DNA of 64,000 nt from NCBI GenBank assembly GCA_029207755.1, contig JARCOQ010000006.1:1776846-1840845 (forward strand), in the 5' to 3' direction. Shown piece by piece: positions 58,801-64,000 of the stretch (its first letter is position 1; every line of letters begins with the position of its first letter). This DNA is from Chamaea fasciata. Lineage: Eukaryota > Chordata > Aves > Passeriformes > Sylviidae. The notes under the pieces are model-generated. The model ran no database searches, had not been told where the DNA came from, and saw nothing but the letters and a program-made list of their open reading frames with translations. Position numbers and translations under genes: made by a program.

Positions 58801-61800
58801 ACCTGGCCGTGGCTTTCCTCACCCAGGACTCTCTGCAGCTGGAGAATTTCTCCCCGGCCAAACGCAACAGTATTCTGGCCAAGTGAGTCCGCACCCCCAC
58901 AGACCTCAGGTCCCTGCGCCGGGCTGCCACCATGCCCCGAGGTCAGGGATTTTGGGATGAGCCAGCTGGGGTCACCCGGGGCTGTAGAGCAATGCTGACT
59001 GACCTCGGTCCCGGCAGGTACGGGGACATGAGAGCCACGATCGGAGCATCCATCAGGGACATGTGGTACAGCCTCGGTGAGCCACGGTGTGCAGTGATGG
59101 GGGATTTTTGGGTCTCTGTGGGCTGATGTCCATCAGCACCATCCCCAGAGTGGGCGTGGGGAGCGGGGTTTTGCTGGTTTGGGCATGGGAACCTGCACGG
59201 GTGTGGATCCGCCCCTCAGCCCCCCCTGTCCTCCCAGGCCAGCGCAAGATCGAGTTTATCCCGGGCATGGTGGGTCCCATCCTGGAGATGACGCTGGTGC
59301 CGGAGCTGGAGCTGCGCAAGTCCACCATCCCCATCTTCTTCGACATGATGCTCTGCGAGCACCGGCTCACCGGCAGCTTCAGCCGGGTGAGAGCCAGGGC
59401 GGCTCCTGAGGGAGCAGGATGGGGCGGGATGTTGTGGGAATCACCCGCACCAGGGGAGTGGCATGGCCTGGGAGCGGGGACGGAAACTCTCTCTTTAGGA
59501 TGGTCTCTGGGGCGGGGCTGCTCCAAGTTCAGCCCGTCTTCATCCCCTCTCTGCAGTTTGAGGATGAGATCCTGCGCAAGCTGGACAGCGAGGTGGAGGG
59601 CGGCCGGGGGGACGAGCAGTACATGCAGCTTTTCAAAAGCATGTGAGTCTGCAGTGACATCCCTGCCACCTCCTCCCCAGGGCACGACCCTTTGCTGTCA
59701 CCATTCCCTGCCATCCCACTCCTCACACTGTGCCCTGGCCGCGGCAGAAAGGGACCAGCAAGGAGGAAGGCCGGTGCCTGAGCACCATCGTGTGCCCCCT
59801 GCCCCTGCCTGCCCCGGGTGTTACCTCTGCCTCAGGCGATGCCATTGCCCCAGGTGTTATCTCTGCCCCAGAAATCACTCCTGCCCTGGGTGATGCCCCT
59901 GCTCCACCCAGACTTTGTCCCTGCCCTTTGATGCTGAGCAGGGCAATGGTGGGAGCACTGCCGTGCTGGCTGTGCAGTGGGACCCGTGGCCCCCTCTCTT
60001 CCCCAGCCTGCTGAGCTGCTGCCAGAGCCACCCCGAGCTGGCCAAGCCTGGAGAGAACTTTGTGAGGCTGGTGAGCGAACTCCTGGAGCGGCTCCTGGAC
60101 TACCGGGCTGTCATGAATGATGAGAACAAGACCTACAGCATGAGCTGCACTGTCAACCTCCTGGTGAGCACTTGTGCTCTGTCTGCTCCAGTTCCCTGAG
60201 GCTGGCAGGGCTCATCCCCGTGTCCTCAGCTCTCTGGGGAAATGGGGATGGTTCTCATGCTTCCCCAGGTCCCCAGGGTTGGTAGGGCTTGTCCCTGCAT
60301 CTCCCCAAGTCCCCACGGTGCCCCAGCACAGCCGAGAGGGGTGCATGTGGTGCCAGAGCTGGCATCCCTTGGGAATCAGCTCCCCAGGGCCATGGCCAAC
60401 CCCATCCCTGTGTGAGGAGAGTCCTGGCAGCACCATAGCCCAGAGGGTGGCAGTGTGGGGGGCTGTGGCATGTGCCACCCCCGGGGCCACTCAAACAGCC
60501 TCGTCTGCCTTTCCACAGAACTTCTACAAGGAGATCGACCGCCAGGCCATGTACATCAGGTGAGCACAGCCCTGGGAACACCGGCAGCACCTGGGCTGGG
60601 GGCTCCCGAGCATTCCCAGTGGGATGGGGCTGGCAGAGTGCCCTGAGGGGCAGGGTGATGGCTCTCTGTGCCCAAACCATGTTGTACCCCACACGTGAGA
60701 CTGTCACTCCCCACACACACGGCTCTGTCACTCCCAGGTACCTGTACAAGCTGAAGGATCTGCACATCAGCTACGAGAACTACACGGAGGGAGCCTACAC
60801 GCTGCTGCTGCACGCCCGGCTGCTCACGGTGGGCACGGGGGGCTCGGGGGGGCTGTGAGGAGGGGCAGCCCTGTGGCCTTGGTGTGACAGGTCTCCACTC
60901 CCTTGTGCAGTGGTCAGAAGAGTCGAATGCAGCCCCTGTGCCAGACCCACACGGCCTCCACCTGAACACCCAGCGCCAGCTGAAGGAGGCTCTGTACAAC
61001 CAGATCATTGAATACTTCGACCAGGGCAAGGTGAGTGTGGCCTCCTGCTCCTACAGACCCTGCAGCCTCTGAAACCCTGCAACTGGAGGGAGCTGGGCTG
61101 GCTTAGGGTAAGCCTGGCCTCCTTGCCACCACTGCTCCCTGTTCCAAGCTCCCAGACCCCATTCTTAGCACAGCCCCTCACTCCCCACTGCTGCAGAAAG
61201 GCTGGAACTGCCCTGCAGTGAGCCTGGGCTGGATGGTTCAGTCATCCTTCATGCCATCCCTATCTGTCAAAACTACTACACTATTCCATCCCTATCCCAT
61301 CCTGTCCTATCACATCCCAGCCCAGTCCTTGTACTGCCAGGGGCTGGCAGGTCAGACATCTCAGGACAAAGGCTTGATTGGCTGGGCTGGGGGGCCTCCA
61401 GGGCTGGAGATGATAGGAAGCCAAGTCCTTCTGCTGCCCACTGGACCACCAGTCCCCACAGGAGAGCCCTCTCCCCCTCCTCATAGGGGGCTGGGGTGCA
61501 GGTGCTCCTACAGGCAGGGTGATCTCTGCTGGATGTCCCTGCTGTCCCCTTCCCCAGTTCACCCTGCACTGTGGGGCCCTGTCCTGGCCCCTCTCTTCTC
61601 CAGATGTGGGAGGAGGCCATCCACATCTGCAAGGAGCTGGCGGAGCAGTACGAGAACCACGTGTTCGACTACGAAATGCTGAGTGACATCCTGGTGGGTG
61701 CCCGGCTGGACTGGGGGTGCTGCTGGCACGGCAGGATGGTGGGGATAAGCTGGGGGGAACGGGGGGTCCGCAGGGCCCCATGCTGTCCTCATCCTGCCCC

Positions 61801-64000
61801 TCTCCTCTGCAGCAACGAGAAGCCAAGTTCTATGAGAAGATCCTGAAGGTGCTGCGGCCCAGCCCAGACTATTTTGCCGTGGGGTACTATGGGCAGGGCT
61901 TCCCCACCTTCCTCCGGGTAAGCAGAACCAGGAGCAGCCCCACAGCTGCCACCTCCACAGCCAAGGAAACCCTCTCCTCACTGGTCTCCACCTGGATGTG
62001 GAGCTGTGGACCACAACTCTCTGTCATCATCCAGCCTCTTCCTTACCCAGCATCTGTCCCATCCATGTCTGTCCTGGAGATGGACGTGTGTCCTGGGGGC
62101 AAGGTCAGATGGTTTGCACAAGTCCAGTCACTCTCCGTCCACCCACGCTGCCACGCCCTCGTAGAAGCCACCAAATTTGTCAGGAAGGATTTGTCCTCAG
62201 TGACATTGCTCGGCTGGCACCAATCCTGGTTCTCCATGTGCCTTCTTCCTTTTCCCTCTAGTTCCTGGGTTTGGGGAGATTTTTTTTTCGTATCAGGGGG
62301 GTGTCTTCTGCTTGGCAGGGGGCTCAGCCATATCAGCACCAGCTGATGAGCTCTGGGGCTTGCTGGCCCCATTCTGTGGCACAGGGATGAGCTGTCACCT
62401 TCTCCCCCTGCAGAACAAGGTCTTCATCTACCGGGGCAAGGAGTACGAGCGGCGTGAGGACTTTGAGATGCAGCTGCTGAGTCCCTTCCCCAATGCTGAG
62501 AAGCTGAAGAGCACATCTCCCCCTGGCCAGGACATCACTGACTCCCCAGGGCAGTGTATCCTCTGTGCACAGCGACGGGGCTGGGTGGGTGGCTTGGTCT
62601 CTGTCCATCACTCTCCACGTGGGAAATCCTTAAATGCCTCTCTGTGCCCCTGGGGTTCATCCCTCAGGGCTCTGGAGCCCCTCTCCCCAGCAGCCCTGTC
62701 CTGCAGTGTGTGCTCGTGGCTCCTTCACTCCCACAGACATCCAGTGCTTCACCGTGCAGCCGGCAGAGGAAGCCAAGGTCCGGCTCAAGGGCCGCAGCAT
62801 CCCAGAGCAAATCACCAAGTGAGTGTCCAGCACAGGGAGCCCCTGCTCTGCTCCCTGTGGGTGGGTGGGACACAGTGGGGGAGTTCTTTCCCACTTCTGC
62901 CCCTTCCCTCCCCACAGCTTCTACAAAGCCAACCACATCCAGCGGTTCAGCTACTCGCGGCCGTTCAAGAGGGGCCCAAACGATCCCGACAATGAATTTG
63001 CAGTGAGTGCTGGGAGGAGCTGCCAGGACCCCCAGCTGGGAGGGACAGGAGAGCTGGGGGGGCCCTGCAAGGAGCTAAAGGTCCAGAGGAGAGACGGGGG
63101 ATCCCCGGTCCTGGGATGGGGAAGGTGGTGGTCCTGTGTCCATGGAGGTGGGAGCCCCCCATGCCATGGGGCAGCCAGGGGTGACCCAGGGTGATGGGAG
63201 AAGGGTGGGGAGTGACTGCTGCTCTTCCCAAAGAACATGTGGATTGAGAGGACGACCTTCAGGACAGCCTATCCCCTGCCTGGCATACTGCGCTGGTTCG
63301 TTGTGACCTCCACTGAAACGGTGAGGAGGGGGCTGGGGACAGCAGGGCTTTTCCAGGATGGACACAGCCCACAGCCCTGCCAGGAGCTCAGGCTGGGGCA
63401 ATGGGGAACGTGTCCTGCCTGTGCCATGCTCCATGGGCAGCAGGGACAGTGTGTGGGCAGCAGCAGAGGTGCTGGAGGGGGGTCAGCAACTGCTGCCACG
63501 GCTCTGTGCGTGGGCTTTGTTCCTCTGTCAGAGGCGGGTGCTTGGCCAACATCCAGGGAGTCTCAGGAGCCATGGCAGTGGAAATGTGATGTGCCCTGGC
63601 TGGGCTGTCACAGGACGCTGCAGGCACAAGGATGTATGGCTGCATGAGTGCTGCACGTGTGTCTGCTGTGGTGCTCAGGCTGTGCACCCCACTGTGGCAC
63701 AGCTGCACCCTCAAAGTGACACCAGTGGTTACCCAGGTTTCCTGCAGCCTCGCTGCTGCCTCGTGCCCATGGGACTGACCCTGTGCTGGGAGCAGGGACC
63801 AGCATGGCCAGCACATTCCCATGAGCTCTCGCTCAGCCCCAGGCACCCGGTGCCAGGGGTCTGAGGGGCTTCTTGGAGTGAGACGTGCAGCCCCAGGGGT
63901 CCCTCCTGCCGGGCTGGGCAGAGCCCACCCTGCCATCCTTAAGGAGGAGGGGGCAGGGGGTTGTGCCTACAAGTGTTGACCCCTCCCTGCCCACAGATCA
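22826..64000 (+). CDS. DOCK1/2/5-type Rac exchange factor, fourth DOCK-A paralog (3' end beyond window)
   Basis: A guanine exchange factor of the DOCK-A group, expected to bind ELMO and activate Rac at membranes. Exons: 22826-22865, 24365-24448, 24555-24595, 24837-24892, 24995-25091, 25182-25330, 25693-25828, 25921-26075, 26458-26539, 27442-27577, 27904-27979, 28146-28225, 28399-28524, 28609-28733, 29387-29485, 29891-29963, 30062-30165, 32198-32387, 33290-33387, 33511-33600, 33884-33984, 34115-34249, 36770-36881, 37418-37488, 37893-37999, 38147-38274, 38756-38806, 39509-39604, 58054-58152, 58250-58344, 58586-58664, 58782-58882, 59018-59076, 59238-59386, 59557-59642, 60007-60163, 60519-60559, 60738-60828, 60911-61030, 61604-61693, 61813-61917, 62414-62555, 62737-62818, 62918-63002, 63234-63320, 63997 onward. 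Phase is kept throughout: 1502 codons with no stop. An N-terminal SH3 (about 8-70) is followed by the helical region, DHR-1 (from about 420) and DHR-2 (from about 1205). It mixes DOCK2-like (MAPW start, QYMQL) and DOCK1/5-like features (NHKGQGLW, GEFDKG), which argues for a separate paralog. Confidence 0.9.
22866..24364 (+). other. DOCK-A gene intron 1
   Basis: A 1.5-kb intron with a GTGAGT donor and CCCACAG acceptor. I see no nested gene, RNA or mobile element. Confidence 0.6.
26840..26945. promoter_or_regulatory. Candidate intronic enhancer: Maf/AP-1 site plus octamer
   Basis: In intron 9 of the DOCK-A gene, GCTGACTCAGC (26847-26857) fits a TRE-type Maf recognition element containing an AP-1 core. 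It is followed by ATCGAT (26903-26908), the perfect octamer ATGCAAAT (26909-26916) and an AT-rich tail with TTAATGAG. These lie within 100 bp in an otherwise GC-rich intron. Octamer plus Maf/AP-1 sites would suit blood-cell expression, as for DOCK2, but this is inference. Confidence 0.35.
28525..28526 (+). other. GC-AG intron donor after DOCK-A exon 13
   Basis: The exon ends CCAG and the intron begins GCAAGT, the consensus form of the rare GC donor class. Joining to the acceptor before 28609 gives IMPGDVRND, the invariant DOCK sequence. Using the GT at 28530 would shift the frame. Confidence 0.75.
28733..28806 (+). repeat. 35-bp tandem duplication covering a splice donor
   Basis: The unit GGTATGGCAGGTGTC... 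starts at 28733, exactly at the exon 14 donor, repeats at 28768 with one change, and begins again at 28803 (GGTAGAG). The donor sequence GGTATGG is thus present twice within 35 bp. Confidence 0.8.
30166..32197 (+). other. DOCK-A gene intron 17
   Basis: A 2-kb intron. AT-richer patches near 30940-31010 and 31300-31370 differ from the surroundings but carry no clear motif grammar. No nested gene or transposable element is recognised. Confidence 0.5.
34758..34905 (+). mobile_element. CR1-like LINE 3'-end fragment
   Basis: The text from CCTGGGCAGTCTGTGCC through GGAGGTGTCCCTGCTCATGG, GCAGGGGTGTTGG, GGTGCCTTCC and AACCCTGCTGTGATCCTGTGATG resembles the 3' terminal region of avian CR1 retrotransposons. 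It is 5'-truncated and diverged, so old and immobile. It lies in intron 22 of the DOCK-A gene. Confidence 0.55.
35610..35860. promoter_or_regulatory. AT-rich candidate conserved element in DOCK-A intron 22
   Basis: A 250-bp island is distinctly AT-richer than its flanks. It contains TTAATTACGCGG, GTTTGCAAACA (forkhead-like, palindromic), TTTATATAG, TTTATCTCAGC and TGTAATTAGAGTCAG. There is no reading frame of interest. Composition and motif density suggest a noncoding regulatory element. Confidence 0.35.
36120..36226 (+). mobile_element. CR1-like LINE 3'-end fragment
   Basis: GAGCTTGGAGCAACCC, GGGTGGGCCTGGATGG, CTTCAAGGGCCCTCCCATCC and AAACCAGTCTGTAATTCC match the order of sequences at the 3' end of CR1 elements (GAGCAACC..., TGGATG..., CTTCCAACCCAAAC..., TGATTC). 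The fragment is short and diverged. It lies in the same intron as the fragment at 34758. Confidence 0.55.
38756..38806 (+). other. DOCK-A exon 27: 51-nt in-frame extra exon
   Basis: This phase 0-0 exon encodes [17 protein letters not shown] between EVLYQAQK and [11 protein letters not shown]. If it is skipped, the remaining residues align with DOCK1 (EVLYRKDVGPTQRHVQIIM) without a gap, so exon 27 is either a lineage-specific insertion or a cassette exon. Its splice sites (TGCAG acceptor, GTGAGT donor) are strong. Confidence 0.6.
39033..39098. ncRNA. Hairpin resembling a miRNA precursor
   Basis: Two 22-nt arms, 39033-39054 and 39077-39098, are complementary at 21 of 22 positions (the exception is a G opposite G) and are separated by a 22-nt loop. 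The size fits a pre-miRNA stem-loop, but it could equally be the inverted end of an old DNA transposon. It lies in intron 27 of the DOCK-A gene. No homology to a named miRNA is claimed. Confidence 0.3.
41361..41366 (-). terminator. AATAAA polyadenylation signal, INSYN2-like gene
   Basis: On the minus strand a canonical AATAAA lies about 200 bases after the INSYN2-like stop codon, which fits a short 3' UTR. Confidence 0.65.
41562..48203 (-). CDS. INSYN2 (FAM196)-type inhibitory synaptic factor, nested antisense in the DOCK intron
   Basis: Three coding exons, 48203-46681, 44412-44338 and 41790-41562, join in phase to 608 residues (human INSYN2A about 479). INSYN2 proteins belong to the gephyrin-associated inhibitory postsynaptic machinery. 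Conserved blocks are the MVS start, [16 protein letters not shown] (about 43-58), TAIQTSPSL (121-129), a predicted coiled coil [17 protein letters not shown] running to [14 protein letters not shown] at the end of exon 1, the cysteine-rich exon 2 [17 protein letters not shown] followed by ACIIYS, then [16 protein letters not shown] and a terminal RRKCFWFL (INSYN2A ends RWKLWFL). The middle of exon 1 is long, proline-rich and poorly conserved, which explains the extra length. All splice sites are GT-AG. Human INSYN2A and INSYN2B lie antisense within introns of DOCK1 and DOCK2; this is the same arrangement. I see no sign of decay. Confidence 0.9.
43335..43640. promoter_or_regulatory. Paired homeodomain sites in INSYN2-like intron 2
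   Basis: CTAATTAG (43340-43347, a perfect palindrome flanked by AGGC and CCT) and CTAATTAACAAATTAG (43621-43636) occur within 300 bp in a GC-rich intron. They are candidate neural enhancer sites, supported only by motif match. Confidence 0.25.
48204..48539 (-). promoter_or_regulatory. 5' UTR part of INSYN2-like exon, with acceptor and upstream ORF
   Basis: On the minus strand a good acceptor (CTCTCTTTGTCCCCGCAG) ends at 48540, so the coding exon probably starts at 48539 and a further noncoding exon lies upstream. The 336-nt leader contains an upstream ATG at 48528 in good context that opens a 15-codon ORF ending near 48481, which could reduce translation of the main frame. Confidence 0.45.
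48780..48795. promoter_or_regulatory. E-box and MEF2-type site
   Basis: CAGCTG (48780-48785) directly abuts TTAAAAATAG (48786-48795), which fits the MEF2 consensus. The pair lies in a short AT-rich stretch about 240 bp upstream of the INSYN2-like leader exon. bHLH/MEF2 pairs are typical of neuronal and muscle enhancers. Confidence 0.35.
48883..48911. repeat. (GGAC)7 microsatellite
   Basis: Seven perfect GGAC units in the DOCK intron upstream of the INSYN2-like gene. Confidence 0.95.
49869..49880. promoter_or_regulatory. Maf/AP-1-type site GCTGACTCAGCA
   Basis: A near-perfect TRE-type Maf recognition element in DOCK intron 28, sharing the core GCTGACTCAGC with the site in intron 9 (26847). 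Confidence 0.3.
50800..55125. other. Intronic stretch with no recognised gene
   Basis: Mixed composition, locally AT-rich near 50810 and 51640-51740. No exon, tRNA, or confident mobile element is seen on either strand. The longer open frames lack family similarity. Confidence 0.45.
55126..57060 (-). promoter_or_regulatory. CpG island with candidate first exon of the INSYN2-like gene
   Basis: From 55220 to 57060 the DNA is a strong CpG island, bordered at 55126-55215 by an AT-rich strip with CTAATTATC, AAGTAATTAC and AAAATTATCATTTG. On the minus strand GAGCACCAG|GTACCGGGC offers a good donor with the exon ending at 56734. Splicing to the acceptor at 48540 would give the INSYN2-like gene a distal noncoding first exon. 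A plus-strand start is equally possible. Long open frames here look like GC artefacts. Confidence 0.35.
59800..59912. repeat. Short minisatellite in DOCK-A intron 35
   Basis: About four imperfect copies of a roughly 27-bp unit around GGTGTTATCTCTGCCCCAG in the 364-bp intron between 59642 and 60007. Confidence 0.6.
60007..64000 (+). other. Exons encoding the first part of the DHR-2 (GEF) domain
   Basis: Exons 36-46 enter DHR-2 at about residue 1205. Landmarks include [105 protein letters not shown] and [20 protein letters not shown]. These are near-invariant in DOCK1/2/5, so the catalytic fold looks intact. The Rac-contacting lobe C with the nucleotide-sensor loop and the C-terminal proline-rich tail lie beyond the window. 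Confidence 0.85.

Noticed and set aside
22826..64000. Calling the DOCK gene DOCK2 from its MAPW start
   Set aside because: Several blocks ([21 protein letters not shown]) are closer to DOCK1/DOCK5 and the neighbourhood is that of TLX2. No symbol was assigned.

Overview
This is vertebrate nuclear DNA, most likely from a bird microchromosome. It is very GC-rich, has many short GT-AG introns and several CpG islands, carries no Alu- or B1-type SINEs, and its only recognisable interspersed repeats are two fragments resembling the 3' end of the avian/reptilian CR1 LINE. All gene models were built by hand: exon translations were joined at splice sites so that the reading phase is kept. No database search was run.

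Layout. 1-4.3 kb: gene-poor DNA with AT-rich homeodomain/E-box clusters upstream of TLX2. 4.67-8.12 kb (+): TLX2 homeobox gene, three exons, complete. 9.27-10.47 kb (+): remnant or minimal form of a type IV (neurofilament-type) intermediate filament gene, coil 2 only. 11.53-13.33 kb (-): complete IL-12 p40-like cytokine subunit gene, six coding exons plus a probable noncoding first exon behind a TATA box. 15.38-20.29 kb (-): DQX1, a DEAQ-box ATPase-like protein, 11 exons. 20.3-22.8 kb: CpG-island promoter region between DQX1 and the next gene. 22.83 kb to the window end (+): a DOCK1/2/5-type (DOCK-A) Rac exchange factor gene, 45 complete coding exons plus the first bases of exon 46, giving 1502 codons before the window ends inside DHR-2. 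Its 18.4-kb intron 28 holds, on the opposite strand, a complete INSYN2 (FAM196)-type gene at 41.56-48.20 kb.

Main interpretation. TLX2 and DQX1 are neighbours in human (2p13). The other four genes are relatives of genes that in human sit on the other copies of the same ancient paralogon: TLX3, DOCK2, INSYN2B and IL12B on 5q33-35; TLX1, DOCK1, INSYN2A and INA on 10q24-26; DOCK5, NEFL and NEFM on 8p21. As far as I know, the human TLX2 region lacks DOCK, INSYN2, IL12B and neurofilament genes. The window therefore looks like the fourth copy of a block quadruplicated by the two early vertebrate genome duplications, with ohnologs kept here that mammals seem to have lost. The strongest single sign is the antisense INSYN2-type gene inside a DOCK-A intron, the arrangement known for INSYN2A/DOCK1 and INSYN2B/DOCK2.

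The genes do not form one pathway. They cover neural and enteric development (TLX2), cytoskeleton (filament relic), cytokine signalling (p40-like), RNA-helicase-family biology (DQX1), Rac activation and migration (DOCK) and inhibitory synapses (INSYN2-like). Their linkage appears to be historical.
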